NCBI GenBank assembly: GCA_021234155.1
Contig: JAJEKV010000048.1
Span: 1,271,873 to 1,335,872, forward strand
Length of the DNA stretch: 64,000 nt
Direction of reading: 5' to 3'
Source of the DNA: Isoetes taiwanensis
Lineage: Eukaryota > Streptophyta > Lycopodiopsida > Isoetales > Isoetaceae
Both the position numbers and the translations under genes were made by a program. Positions within the stretch are counted from its first letter, which is position 1, and the number at the start of each line of letters is the position of its first letter. Under the pieces are notes generated by a model that saw nothing but the letters and a program-made list of their open reading frames with translations, had not been told where the DNA came from and searched no databases. Below, one piece after another: positions 1 through 11,849 of the stretch.

Positions 1-7
1 TTGCAGA

Positions 8-1551
8 GTGCATTGCAATGCCATATCAACACTCACCAGTGAGTTTGGCAAGAAAATAGAAGAAACGTTGCCAACGGACAAGGACTTCCAGGAAGTATGG
101 GCAAGCCTTTCTAAGGAGGCAAGAACGGACAAAGAGAGAGAAACCTTCAAACATTTTAAAAAGGAGGAAAATCTCTTGTACTATAAAAATAAGTTGTGCG
201 TCTCTGAATCATTTGGAGTCAGAAGGTTGATCCTCCATGACACCCACAACAGCCCAATAGCCGGCCACGCAGGTTTTACGAAAACCTACTTCAAGATAAG
301 AAGTAGTTACTATTGGCCAGACATGAAGAAGCAGATAGCAAGATACATACGCGAGTGTCAGCTATGTCAGCAGACCAAAACAGAGCAACTACGAATTCCA
401 GGGCATTAGAGCCATTGCCAGTACCAAACTCCAAGTGGGAGATAATCAGCATGGACTTCATTACAGGGCTCCCCAGAACCATAAGGGGCAAAGACGCCTT
501 AATGGTCGTAGTCGACAAATTGTCGAAAATGGCGCACTTTGTGCCTTGTAGGAGCACCGACACGGCTTTAGACATGGCTGTGTTATTCACAAAGGAGATT
601 TTTAGACTCCATGGGATGCCAAGAGAAATAATCTCTGATCGGGATTCGAAGTTCATGAGTGCATTCTGGCAGGATCTCTTCAGCACCATCGGAACGAAAT
701 TGTCGATGAGCACGGCTTATCACCCTCAGATAGATGGGCAGACGGAGCGCACCAATCGGATACTTGAGGATATGTTGCGGAATTATGTCTGGAACAAGCA
801 ATCAAAGTGGGATGACTTCATCTACTTGGTTGAGTTTGCATACAATAGCACCAAGCAAGAGTCATCCCAAATGTCGCCATTTATGATCAACTATGGCTAT
901 CAATGCTTGACACCAGACACTTGGCACAACCCTGTGTCCAAGGTAGAAGTATCCCAGCAGATGTTAGCCGAGATGCAACAATTGGTTGAAGAGGTGCGAG
1001 GATACCTCTTAGCAGCAAGAAGCCGGCAAAAGAGCATAGCTGATCGGCACCGAACAGTAAGGGAGTTCCAAGTGGGGGACAATGTTTGGCTGAAGATAAA
1101 AGTCAAACAAGCAAAGCTCCGCATCGGCAATTGCAAGAAGCTTGCTCTAAGGTGGGCTGGTCCATTCAAGATTGTCGAAAGAGTGGGCAACCAAGCCTAC
1201 AAATTGGACTTACCAGCACACCTGAAGATCCATAGAGTCTTTCACGTAAGTCTCCTAAAGAAACACACTCCTAATCCAGAGGAAGTATTGGGGACACCGA
1301 GCTTACTGGAATTAACGGACGATCAGCTTGAGATTGTCCCTGAGCTTCTTCTCGACCGATCCTATAAGAAGACGAGAAGATCTCAATTTCTCCAGTACCT
1401 TGTGAAATGGACGCACTTACCAGTGGAAGACGCTACGTGGGTACTACAATCAGATCTTGAGAAGCAGTACCCACAATTCATGGAGCAATGCAAGGGTCAG
1501 CTCGTCACCGAAGTGGTCGATCCGAACCGATGGGTGAATGAGGTAACATAG
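8..1551 (+). pseudogene. Chromovirus pol fragment: integrase with C-terminal chromodomain, frameshifted
   Basis: Two overlapping reading frames form one integrase. The first (8-409) carries the zinc-binding region: HNSPIAGH followed by CQLC. The second (313-1551) carries the DDE core: Asp48 in MDF, Asp109 in SDRD and Glu145 in DGQTER, giving D-D-x35-E spacing. Next come a GPY/F-like segment (RWAGPFKIVERVG, near residue 285) and a chromodomain near residues 345-395 (QYLVKWTHLPVEDATW). The chromodomain is known in this family to steer integration toward particular chromatin. One frame shift near position 402 separates the halves; the intact minus-strand relative reads straight through there. 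The break falls where a CTGCAG-like string would be expected, so it may be a sequence error. The C-terminus beyond the chromodomain ends at a normal stop. Confidence 0.92.
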
Positions 1552-2200
1552 GAGTCTACTTCCGATGCCACGGAAGTAGTCAGCTTGAGAGAAAAGAGGT
1601 CATTCAGATGCATGATAGGGAAGCACCTCTAGTCAATGCTTACCACGGGAAGGATCCTTCACGCACAATTACGGGGAGGACACCAACCTTCACGCAAAAA
1701 GCAACTAAAGGTGTAGGCATGAGTGTCATCCTAGGCATGATAGGGCGCTGTCTCCACGGCCATGATGGGAGAAGCATAATCTTCCTACGCCGGGAGATAT
1801 GCCTTGCATTCATGCAATTGTGTTAATGGGTGGTTCCCTAACAACTAACCCTTATAATAAGTAATCATGTACTAATGTAGTGTTGAACCTGCAGGCCAAT
1901 AGAATGACGAACCGGCGGAAGGTTACACTACAGGAACTTGTGGCATATATAGCTACAAGGAGACGAGAACCTTAAGAACAATTTTGTCATGATTAATCTT
2001 GATATTATAATTGATGATTGAAGTAAGGCATAAATTAAATGCCTTACCACGTGGTGATTATAAACATTTCAATTATAACTTTTAAGTATTATCTTATAAT
2101 AATTGTGTTAAGTACATGTATCAAAAAGTTCGATAACCTTTGTACAGGTTCGTTTCCAAGGTGGGAGACTTCGTGATCTTTGCGGGCGGCATCAATCCAA
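1552..2200 (+). other. Chromovirus 3' untranslated region
   Basis: About 650 bases between the integrase stop and the polypurine tract. No conserved coding frame was seen; the short ORF at 1608-1826 has no recognisable motif. AT-rich sequence dominates after 1980. A 3' non-coding stretch before the LTR is usual for this kind of element. Confidence 0.6.
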
Positions 2201-2211
2201 GGTGGGGAGAA
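2201..2211 (+). other. Polypurine tract (plus-strand primer) of the chromovirus
   Basis: GGTGGGGAGAA lies immediately before the LTR start TGTGACGTTCC. The related minus-strand element has AAGGGGAGAA in the same place. This is the expected RNase H-resistant primer site for plus-strand DNA synthesis. Confidence 0.8.
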
Positions 2212-3773
2212 TGTGACGTTCCAGAATAATATACGGTATGAATACGTATATTATACTGACACATCACTAGTACATGTCGACTCAGACGACATGTACACAG
2301 CGACCATAAAGGGGTAGTACCCTAGGGTGCGACCCCGTGAACCATTATATTGCACATGTTAAGGCCACATGTGAATATAATATCTTTTGCCATGTGGCAA
2401 TAGCCCATTGACCAAAAGGGCCCAGCCCTAAAATCGTGGGGATAAAGGGACATAAACCCTAAAAGGGAAACCTTTTCTGTTTCCAGCCCCTATAAGTCGG
2501 ATTGGAGCAAAAGCATTGGGCGCCCTTTCGCTGAGCAAAGATGAGAGGAACGGAATTCCTAGGTTGCAGCTCGATCCAAGACTAGCAGCCTCGAGATCCA
2601 GCAGCATGGACGCTTTCAGAGGAGTGGGAGCCAGCCAAGAAGCGGGTTAGTAGTTGATCCGATAGTTAGATCCGAGTTTCAGCTCTCATTCGATAGGACT
2701 CGTATTCATTCTTAGCTATAGGCGACCCCTACAACCTAAGAATAATAGACACTAACAAAGGAACCTAACCATGTATGCTTAGGTAGATTAGAATAGATGT
2801 ATTCTATTATTTTCAGTTCTGTTGTGATGATGTTTTGACATTCTATGCGTCACTCTTGTGTATTGGGAAGGGGGGTAGAGACCCAGAGTCCAAGTAGTTG
2901 TATGATCCTAGTTTTAGCCCATTAATTCCCAATTAATGCGGCCTGTGCATAAGAGCCCTTTGGGCCGTGGGTGGCGGAGCTAGACCGGCTGACAAGGGAG
3001 GGCTTGTCTGATCACAGTTGATCCCTCTGGTGCGTAGCGACGGCCGGGGAACGTTGTGGACTAGGCCTAATACCCTGGCACTGCGTGAGGGCAGGGTATG
3101 GGCTCGACACCTCTTGGGTGATGCGTCATCTTCTAGGGGTTCAAGTCGTATACGAGCAGTGGCTCTCTAGCTCGCCTGTGATTGGCATGAACCTCCTGGA
3201 GGAGAGTGATCTCCTCCTGCCTCATCGGGAGCTGGGGAGATGCAACCCAGTAGTAGCCCCTTTGGCTATGAACCCGGCGAGCTACGGGGGAGGCTCAATA
3301 CTTTTCAGCCTATCCGCAAAGTATGCGAGGGAGGGGCGGATGGAGTGGACTACCCAACGACCATGTTGTATGCCAGCCAAATCCATTTGCCGTGAATTCT
3401 GTCTGCATTGTTATCTGGAGACCCAAGCCGTCAGTCTTTCCCCAAGAGTCCGAGCCAGGGTAGGATCTCCCCATGTTATGTTGATGTCTTGATGTGTTGT
3501 TGTTGCTCTTGTGATATGGTGGACCACCGCCGAGGTGGTATGTTATTGTTGATTGATGTCATGTGCTCATGTGTGTTTACGCTTCCGCAGCTAGATCGAC
3601 CCCGAGGGAGACGGGATGAATGACACGTCCATTCTTCCCTGTCGGGTTCTTGGCCACCATCAAGAGCCCGATGTTAGGTGGACGGCCTCACGTCAGCGAG
3701 CAGATGCTGGTTTGAGGGATGATCTCCAGTTTGTATACGATCGGGGCATCGTATATGAGCTGGGGCCGTCACA
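2212..3773 (+). repeat. 3' LTR of the chromovirus, 1562 bp
   Basis: Begins TGTGACGTTCCA right after the polypurine tract and ends GGGGCCGTCACA. The 7 bp ends (TGTGACG / CGTCACA) are inverted repeats longer than the canonical TG...CA. The same ends and similar subterminal sequence (TATACGG near the start, CGTATATG near the end) occur in the LTRs of the nested element. A CTATAAG string near 2490 is a plausible TATA box, followed by a G/C-richer stretch. ORFs inside the LTR (for example 3085-3492) look like chance. Confidence 0.85.
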
Positions 3774-3848
3774 ACACCCCTGGATTTCTTCCTAATAAGT
3801 CTAGTACACATCGCATGCCCTGCTGGTTTGCATTGGAGGACTTCCTAA

Positions 3849-4530
3849 TTGAGTTGCAGGTTCCAGACTTCTGGGTCTCCATTGCCAATGGATGGGTTGC
3901 ACCTTGCTCATTCAATTGCCAATGGTCCTCATATTTGTGTTTCCCTTCCTACTGAGGCTTCCCTCCCCAAGTTTGTGGCTGTTAAAAGTGGTCCACTCTT
4001 TTTTAAATACAAATTATCTTTGCTTAACGGTGTAGAGCTTGCCAATATGTTTCATGATGTTGAGGCCTTCTCTGCTTATCGTGTGCGCAGACCCTCCATT
4101 CCCGTCCCTCCTCCTGCGTCTGTCTCCCCTACTTCTACTTCCCCTGCTGCCATCCCTACTCCAACCACTCCTGCTCCTGTCCTTGCCATGACCCCTCTTC
4201 GTCTTCTTCCCTTGCCATTGGCACAATCTCCGCAGCCCATAATTGTCTTTCTTCTGACCAACAAGAGAGGCTGGACATGATTGCACGCAAGCAAGAGCGT
4301 ATTGAAGAAGAATGGTCCATTGCTCGCATGAAAAAAGCTGCTCGGAGGAGGAATAGCTTTGCACCACAGCGTTTTGCATCTGCTTCTCCTAACCCTGTTG
4401 AACCACCACTCCTCACCACTATTACTACGCGTCCAATAGCATCGCAGCCACATTGGGCTGATCAAGTGGATAATGAGTCTCATATACAGGTTGATATGGA
4501 CTTAGAGCATCCTCCACATCCACCTGATCA
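3849..4530 (+). pseudogene. LINE ORF1 C-terminal remnant
   Basis: Frames at 3849-4280 and 4277-4534 together give a proline/serine-rich, low-complexity C-terminal segment preceded by a short structured stretch (near 3970-4085). They end just before the ORF2 start, as expected for ORF1 of a plant L1 element. No zinc knuckle is visible, so the call rests on position and composition. A frame change occurs near 4277. ORF1 proteins bind the element's RNA; that role is family knowledge and not visible here. Confidence 0.55.
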
Positions 4531-7500
4531 ATGAAGTTAATCTCCTGGAATGTGCGGGGGGTTGCCTCCTCCCCTACTAAAAGGAGCAGATTGTCCATGG
4601 CCCTGGCTAGGTGGGACTCAAACTTTATTTGTTTGCAAAAGCATAAATGCAAGAAAGAGGATGCCTACAAAGTTGCTGCAGTAATCAATAGGTAGTACAA
4701 TGTTCTTGTGGCGACCGCAGACTCGGTAAATGCTGGTGTCCTTACAGCATGGAGGAGAACTATTATAGTGTCATTTACTCAGGTTGACAGATTTGGCCGG
4801 TGGATCATAATCAAGTGGTTTGATAAGGGGCAAGAATGGGGATTGGTTAATGTGTATGCACATAATCGACCACGTCAGAGAGGCGCATTGTGGGCTTCTT
4901 TGCGATCCAAATTACTAAGGTTAGGCACCCCTGTTGCATGGATCATGGTGGGTGATTTTAACATAGTTGAGCTTGCACAAGACAGATGTGGCAGAGGTGC
5001 AAAGATAGTGCAGGGCTTTGAACGGGAGCAATGGCACCGCTTAATACAAGATTGTGGCTTCATAGAAGTTGAGCGTCCCTCAAGTTTTACTTGGTGTAAT
5101 GGCTGGTTGGGTGGTGGTAGAGCATATGCAAGACATGATAGAGGCTATTATAATGCTTTGGCAGCAACCCTGTTGCCTTGCTTTTCATCGTGAGAACCTG
5201 CTGAATACTGCGATTTCTGACCATAATCCACAGTATTTCTCTTGCTCTCATACTGTGGTGCATGCTGCATCTAAGACATATTTCAAGCTGAATACATTTT
5301 TCTTGAAGGACGAGGATTTTTTGGCAGGGTGTAGACAGGCATGGTCCACTTCTTTCTCTCGGCACAGGGGCATGGCATGTATTGTTGATGCTCTTGCTGC
5401 TGTGAAGTCTTTTGCTAAAGGTTGGGGTCGTGAGCGGACTTCTGCGAACCGGAGCCTTCTACTGGCTCTTTATCAATAGCTTGAGGCATGCAGGTCCGTT
5501 GCCCCATCAGATGGTCATGTGGAGAAGCAAATTTTGTGTAGCATTCGACAGATGGAATCTGAACAGGTGCAATTTGCTCGCATTAAAGCTGGGTTGCAAT
5601 GGTTCAAGGAGGGAGACCGGTACACAGGTTTTTTCTTCAGAGCTGCCAAAACAAGAAAGCCAGTCTCTGCAGATTCAGGATGAGCTTGTTGTTTCAGATC
5701 CAACTGAGCTTAGAGGCTTTTTGCACAATCACTTTTCTGCTTTCTTCATTGCTCGACGTCTTCCCTTTCAGTCAGATTTTCAAGTGGCTTTGCTTCCTAA
5801 GGTGCATCCTATAGTCATTAATGAGCAAAGGGCCAATTTAGAGGCTGAGATCAGCCAGAATGATTTAGTCGAGGCCATATTTTCTCTCAAGAGGGGCAAG
5901 TGTCCGGGTCTTGATGGTATTCCGATGGAATTTTTCCAGGAGTATTTGGGATTGACTTGGTGCAGATATGTATGATGCTTTCCGGGATTTTAAAAGACAA
6001 AGGCACCTGCTCTGGTTGCATCTCCCTTATTCCAAAATGTAAGGATCCCTCTTCCATTTCAGATTGGCGCCCCATTACCTTGTTGTCCTCAGTGTACAAG
6101 ATCTTTGCTAAAGCTTTTGCTCAGAAGCTTTATGGCGTGCTTACTGAGTCCATCTCTTCCACACAGTCAGGTTTCTTGCCTTGCCGGTGTATCTTGAATA
6201 ATGTGGCAGCAGCATATGTGGGTCTCTATTGGGCTAGAATGCATGGCTACCCCATTGTATACTTGAAGCTGGATTTTGCAAAAGCATATGACAGTGTTGA
6301 CTGGAGTTTCCTGGAGCAGTGCCTTTTGCCTTGGTTTTGGTGCCCAGTTCACAACAGACATTATGAAACTTCATTACTCTGCTTGTTCTTCAGTTCTTTT
6401 TCAAGGAGAACCATCGACATTTTTTCAGGTGAGACGTAGCATTTGCCAGGGCTGTCCTTTGGCACCGCTGCTTTTTACAATTGTGGCAGAGATTCTTTCT
6501 CAGGTATTCTCTCTTGCAGTGCAAGAAGGCGTCCTGCATGGTCTTCCCATGAATAATGGTTCACAAGAGATTTGTAATCAGTACGCAGATGACACTCTTT
6601 TGTTCTTAATGGCTGATGAGCAGAATTTGCAGAATGCCATTTCCCTGTTGAACAGTTTCTCCTTGGCTTATGGTATCTTTGTGGGATGGCAAAAATGTAT
6701 TGCCTTGTGGGCCCTAGACTCTCCAGTGCCGTCTTCTGTGGTTGCATTTCCATGGAAGGTTCTTCCTCATGGGAAGGCAACTAGGCTTTTGGGCATTCCA
6801 GTTGGTATACACCTCTCATCTGGAGACGCGTGGGATGTCATTACTAAGGTGTTGGAAAGGCATTTGTTCTGGTAGTCTACGGCTAAGTTATCCATGGTCG
6901 GTAAGCGTGGCAAAAGTCAGTTCTGAATAGTACACATGTCTACATGGCATCCATTTTGCTGGTACCCCAGACAAAGATGCAGCTCATTGTTCGTATTGTC
7001 AGGAACTTTATCTGGGTGGCACTGAAGAAGGAGCTGATGTTAAAATTAGTTGGACGAAGTGCCCAAACTTTGTGGGGGCTGGGGATGATTCACTTTCTTC
7101 TCCAGAGCAAGGTGCTGATTTCTAAGTTCATCTGGCGGATTCTAAAGAATCTTCGATAATTCTCGAGGCCAGCGTCTCATTTTACCGGTCTTTACAAATG
7201 TGCATTTCCTTTGGCTCTCCATCCATTAAGCCACTCCTCCCATGGGTGTTATTCTATCCACTTTCTCCATATCCTAATGCATCTCCTTTCCTTAAGGGGT
7301 TGCTAGCTGCTTGAGAGACTGTGCGCACTTTGTTTCAGTTCCATCCAATGGCCCACACAAATCCTACAACCAGTTGCTGGTGGATCCCTTTGGGTGATGG
7401 CCAGGCAGATTGTCCCCTGGTCTCTTCTGTCCATCCATTGACGCAACGTCGGTGGCGAGCAAGCGGGTGTGCTCATGGTGTCTGCATGATATAATGAGAC

Positions 7501-8146
7501 AAGATTGTTGACGTGGAATGAGTTCAAATTGAAGTTCCTCCTCCTTCGGTGGGACCGTGGCATTTGGGAAAAAATAGCTGCTACACTTCCTCCACATCCA
7601 CAAGACGTGGCTCCCCGGCTCGGATGGTTCATGGCGGTGTTAAGGAGGTTTTGGTGCACTTTCGATGTATGTGGTCCTGCTTCATCCTGCGAAGTGTTGC
7701 CTCCATCGCCAAAGTGGCCTTTGGCTATCCCTGAGCCTCGTCGAAAAGCAGTCTGGCGATGGGTATGGGATAAATTGCTCCATCCTAAGCTATCTATTTT
7801 ATGGTGGCAGATCATTCATAGATGCGTGCGGGTAAACACTGTTGTTCATCGATTTCGTCCAGAAGTCTCTGTGATCTGCCCTCTTTGCATGCAGAGGAAT
7901 GAGACAATTGAGCACTGCGTTTTCTTGTGTCCCCATGCTTGACTTGCTTGGCGGTGGCTTTTGAGCCTTTTCCATTGTGACTTGAATAGTCAGCAGGTCC
8001 TACTATCAGTCTATCATAGTTCTTGGGACAAATTGGCAAAGAGGGCTTTCCACTTAGCATCTGCTTGGATCATCTGGTCCATCTGGAAGAGACAAAATCT
8101 CCTCATCTTCAAGGGTACAGGTCTTTTCAGATACGCAAGTGCTTAA
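4531..8146 (+). pseudogene. LINE ORF2: endonuclease, reverse transcriptase, zinc-binding domain; multiply broken
   Basis: Starts at the ATG of MKLISWNVRG, the typical start of plant L1 ORF2. Endonuclease motifs follow: GDFNIVE (about 4951-4971) and ISDHNP (about 5212-5229). The reverse transcriptase carries GKCPGLDGIP (about 5896), DWRPITLLSS (about 6064), LDFAKAYDSVDW (about 6271) and the catalytic YADD (6582-6593). The C-terminal zinc-binding region is CPLC...HCVFLCPHA (about 7879-7940), followed by WSIWKRQN-like sequence. The protein is spread over at least seven frame segments with in-frame stops (for example near 4694), so it is not functional as read. The protein would nick target DNA and copy the element's RNA at the nick. 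Confidence 0.9.
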
Positions 8147-8267
8147 CGATGCTTGTAGTCGCATTGTAAAGGCGTACAAGTGTTCTTCCTTAAAGGAGGA
8201 CGTCAAGTATCATTTGGGAGCGATATCTGCAGATTCAGCTTACTCATAGCAAACAATTGTGCTCGTG

Positions 8268-8353
8268 GTGATATGTATTCTCTGCTTTTCTATGTTATAT
8301 ATGTGGTGGGGTGATATGTATTTCTCGCTTTTCTATGTTATATATGTGGTGGG
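8268..8353 (+). repeat. 43 bp tandem duplication in the LINE 3' UTR
   Basis: Two adjacent copies (8268-8310 and 8311-8353), each starting GTGATATGTATT and ending TATATGTGGTGGG. They differ mainly at one site, TCTCTGC against TTCTCGC, again at a CTG. Confidence 0.85.
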
Positions 8354-8644
8354 AGATCGTGGCTGAGATCTAGAGCTAAAAGTTCTGTTTGATTTGCTCA
8401 GCTTGATATTGTACTTGTATTGTGGATATTATAATTCTTCTAGATTTATGTGGAATTCATAAAAATGGTTCAGATTTCAACTGCAAAGGAAGATTCAAAT
8501 CTTCACCAATACTATTGTTTTTTTTTTTTTAAGTTTATACCAACCTAGATCTAGTCATTTTGCAAGTTTTGACAAGATCAGAGTTGCCCGGGGAGGGTCA
8601 ACTTCGGAAAGTCGCCACAAAATATTAGGGATAGACGACAAAAA

Positions 8645-8850
8645 AAAAGGGACATCATTATATATGTCAAGAAAACCTACCTATGACACCGACGTCTACA
8701 TACCAAATCCAACATAACACTTTGTTGCCAAAACTGGGCATCATCTCTCCCTTTTCCTATCTCCCTCTTCATTCCATCTCAAGTATAGCTAGGTATTATA
8801 AGTTTGTCCATAACTTCATGGTTGCTGCACATATTCATACTTATAAAATA
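8645..8850 (+). repeat. Dispersed repeat block X, copy 1
   Basis: About 205 bp from CATCATTATATAT to CATATTCATACTTAT, repeated in the same orientation at 24143-24346 with about 95% identity by eye. No coding potential or terminal inverted repeat was recognised. Confidence 0.8.
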
Positions 8851-10689
8851 AGCTGATGTCAAATAATGGTTTTTGCCTTGCACAATAAATGGATACACTT
8901 ACAGGTTTACTAGTTCTTTCCCCAGCAGCATAGAATAGAAGTTCAGGGTAATTATCAACCTAGCACAAAAGCCACAACAAAAGCAATGTTAGGAAACTTG
9001 ATATCTCCCAGTTTTGCAGATACCATGTCTCAGAGCTCCGATATTTGGCTACCTGAAGAGAAGGATGCTCATTTGCAGATCCATCAATCTTAGCTATTGT
9101 AACTGAAGGAACATGGCTCAATCAACTTGTTTGCTTTGTCATACGTAATGCACCATGGGGTGTATACCTTTCCATTCGAAACAAAAAAAACTATTATTTG
9201 TATTCCAGAGAATAATGTTTGCCACAGGAGCAACATAAATGGACTCTCAAAAATCTAAATTAAATGCATTTACAGAGGGCATCCATATATGCAACCAGAT
9301 TTGAGGATTGCATATACTGTTGCTAAACAGAACTATTAAGTATGCCTTGAAACGTTGTGATTATGGGAAAATTCTTTGGTATCGTACTTCTCTCCTGGAA
9401 AACAGATATTTCAGGGGGCTAAGGAATCGTCGAGTACCTTATTAGCTACAAGTACATAATTTGCTTATAACAAAAATACATTGACTATCATTGTTCTTTC
9501 TGCAAGAAGAAATAAGCTCAGAAATGCATACCATAAATTATCTGAGGACATTAAGATCCAATGGCAAGGAGTATAAGGCAAATAGAGCTTACAAAATGCC
9601 AACACATCATATTGAAAATAAAGACATTAGACATGACTTATACACTCAATCCTTCTAACGTAGGAATCAAATGATGCTACCTCACTTTCATATAATTGGA
9701 TAAGTAGTCGTCAGTATAAATGACACTAGAAATTGCCAAGGCTTTTTTCATAAATGTGAAATGGCTATTGTCTGAGACTTAAAATTGAAACAAAAGTACA
9801 GTTTGCCATGTTTGATGCCATTCTTTTCTGCATTACATGCTTCTGAAAGAAATTATTTGTTTTCCATGCATTTCAATCATGTCTAGGCATACATCACAGT
9901 CATCCGTAGGCATAATACAACACAACCCAAGATAATAACATAGGCTAGATAAGCACATATTCCAATAAACTGTCACGGGCGGCATAGATATTGAAAGCTC
10001 ATGACACCACATCTGCATAAACATTTTAGAGGTGGTTTGGTTAGGCATACCTCTTAGTTAGCTTTGCATTGCTTTCGAGCACCTTCAAAGTCGTGAGTCC
10101 TTATGAAGACAACTTCTCACCAGACCTCAGACATTAAATAAGCAGCTGACAAAAGTTTTTTAGTCAAATTCTTCCAAAATATCTCATTTGAAACGCGATT
10201 CATCTTCAAGTTCTGTCTACATTGATCGACAAATTTGTCATAAACGAGTTCCCAGGTAAGTGGGACCTATAATGAAGCAATAAATCCATGGTTCAAAAAC
10301 TAATTTGATCTGTTAATCCCTACCTTTTTTAATCATAGAACTTTGAACTTGACTTGAGGTATGTTTTTGAAAATGTACCTTGCGGCGTAGGATCAATAAT
10401 GGTCTTTATAGCCGTGATTCAAAATGATCTCCAATGATGTTTTCGCCCAAGTCGGGGTTGAGAATCAACTGAACCAAAATGCAGAAATGCGCTTGAATTG
10501 ATGATCATGGTGCTTTTATTTATCTAATTTAATCGTAAAAAGGATCAACAATATTTCTTTAAGCATGAAATGCGAGAATATTTTCGTAAGCCCCCCGAAA
10601 GTCCGGATCAAACATTTAAAATGCACTCTTGAATGACTCAATGGAAATAGGTTCAAAAGATAAATGTACATACCTTCGAGCCCTGAGGA

Positions 10690-10880
10690 TGCACTTATAT
10701 ATAAGGGGGGTATGGCATCTGCGTCCGGAGGGTAGCAAAAACCCCCCTTGTATACGCAATTTTAAAAGGCAATTTGACCCCTTTGTGTATAGATATTGCT
10801 CCAAATCAGTGCCTAAAAACACCCCTAACCCCTAAATATACATACGCGAATGGTCCAAAAAACACCCCTCCATTGAACTC
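10690..10880 (+). repeat. C-rich dispersed repeat, copy 1
   Basis: Contains TTTGACCCCTTT..GTAT, then TAAAAACACCCCTAACCCCTA and a TATACAT string. A diverged relative with the same order of blocks occurs at 43000-43165, where it interrupts a copia integrase. The element type is not known. Confidence 0.45.
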
Positions 10881-11433
10881 TCATGGGTTATACGCTGATC
10901 AAAGGTGAATCCCCCGGGCCAGAACCTTTTTGTTCGTGCTTTAGAAACTCTTGTACTTCCGTCATGATTCATTACGTTATAAATATTATCAATCCAATAG
11001 TACAAGGAAAGGTAGATCATAGAGATTAGGCCCTAGAATGATAGTTGAAAGTACCTATGTTCTGTATGACTAAAGTACCATATTTTGGCAAAGTATGGTA
11101 AACCAGACGCGTATCTGCAAGGCTCTTGAATCAATTGTAAGGTCTAGGTTTGGACATCAAAATAATAATTGACAACGAAGTTTCAATAAGGCACTCTTGC
11201 CAAAAATATTGGCCAAGTAATATGAATCTAGGAATTAGGTTCTCGGACATTGAAGCCAAAGAGATCACAAAGGAGAGTTTAGCTAGCTCCTCACCATACC
11301 GGGTTGCATTCTCTCGGTGATAGTTTATAATAACGGTTGATCCAAAAAAAAGTGAATAAGGCATAAAATTTAAGTGTACAGATTTGTAACAACAGTTGAT
11401 CAACAGGAAAGTAGAAACAAATGAGGATTTAAG

Positions 11434-11849
11434 GGAACGCCGTATATCTCAAGCGAGATGTGGTTAATGTGGCCACCTGTATCAGCCACAAAGAACAGCG
11501 CGAATGCGCGGTTTGAAGCCCAAAAACTAACTGTTTTTGGCATTTTTTGGTCGATCCGGCTCCATTTTGCCTCAAATCTCTTCCTCTCTTCAGCAATCTA
11601 GCATAAAAGGAGCAGACAAAGCGATTGTCATGGTTATTAGATCGAATCAAACTGCCCATGGAGCAGAAAGAACCAAACTGATTGAAATCCCCCCCTCCCC
11701 AGCAAAGTTTGAAGCCCCGGTTTTGCCACATTAACCACTTTTTGGCCACATTAACCACCTGGCTGATATCGGATGGCCACATTAACCAGTGGTTAATGTG
11801 GCCTGGTTGACCACATTAACCACATCTCGCTTGAGATATACGGAGTTCC
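11434..11849. mobile_element. Mutator-type MITE, 416 bp
   Basis: The ends are 39 bp inverted repeats (11434-11472 and 11811-11849) differing at one base; they start GGAACKCCGTATATC. The flanks are a 9 bp imperfect duplication: GGATTTAAG (11425-11433) and GAATTTAAG (11850-11858). A 9 bp target duplication with long inverted ends is the signature of Mutator-like elements. The interior has no transposase; it carries several copies of GGCCACATTAACCA in both orientations, including a near-perfect 29 bp palindrome at 11775-11803. Mobility would need an enzyme supplied elsewhere. Confidence 0.85.

Larger units (their letters stand above)
1..3773 (+). mobile_element. Ty3/gypsy chromovirus LTR retrotransposon, 3' part (5' part outside window)
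   Basis: The visible order is end of the RNase H/tether region, integrase zinc finger, integrase core, GPY/F region, chromodomain, an untranslated stretch (1552-2200), a polypurine tract and a 3' LTR. Integrase after RT/RNase H with a C-terminal chromodomain is the chromovirus (Ty3/gypsy) layout. The encoded protein and the LTR ends closely match the minus-strand element at 43914-57638, so both belong to one family. The gag, protease, RT and 5' LTR would lie left of the window. The right LTR end lies directly against LINE sequence; the expected 5 bp target duplication would be ACACC (3774-3778), but the left copy is not visible. Identification is firm; the exact clade (possibly Tekay-like from LTR length) is inference. 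Confidence 0.93.
3774..8460 (+). mobile_element. L1-type non-LTR retrotransposon (LINE), decayed
   Basis: Contains, in order, an ORF1-like remnant, an apurinic endonuclease, a reverse transcriptase with YADD, and a C-terminal zinc-binding domain, all on the plus strand. This is the standard plant L1 layout. The left edge meets the LTR of the upstream chromovirus, which probably inserted into this LINE and removed its 5' end from view. The 3' end is uncertain: coding similarity stops near 8146 and the 3' UTR probably reaches about 8460. No clear poly(A) tail or target duplication could be fixed. Confidence 0.88.
8354..11424. other. Gene-poor stretch, no gene recognised
   Basis: AT-rich sequence with short chance ORFs on both strands and no conserved motif. 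It holds the dispersed repeat block at 8645-8850 and a C-rich repeat at about 10690-10880, which are listed separately. A T-run sits near 8518. Confidence 0.5.

Noticed and set aside
1-1551. Endogenous pararetrovirus (caulimovirid) origin of the pol fragment
   Set aside because: Integrase and chromodomain are present and LTRs with a polypurine tract follow; these are LTR-retrotransposon features.
3085-3492. 135-codon plus-strand ORF
   Set aside because: Lies wholly inside the chromovirus LTR, has no motif, and its frame is not supported by the related LTRs.
4014-4483. Minus-strand ORFs rich in Gly/Arg
   Set aside because: Antisense of the proline/serine-rich LINE ORF1 tail; low-complexity shadow.
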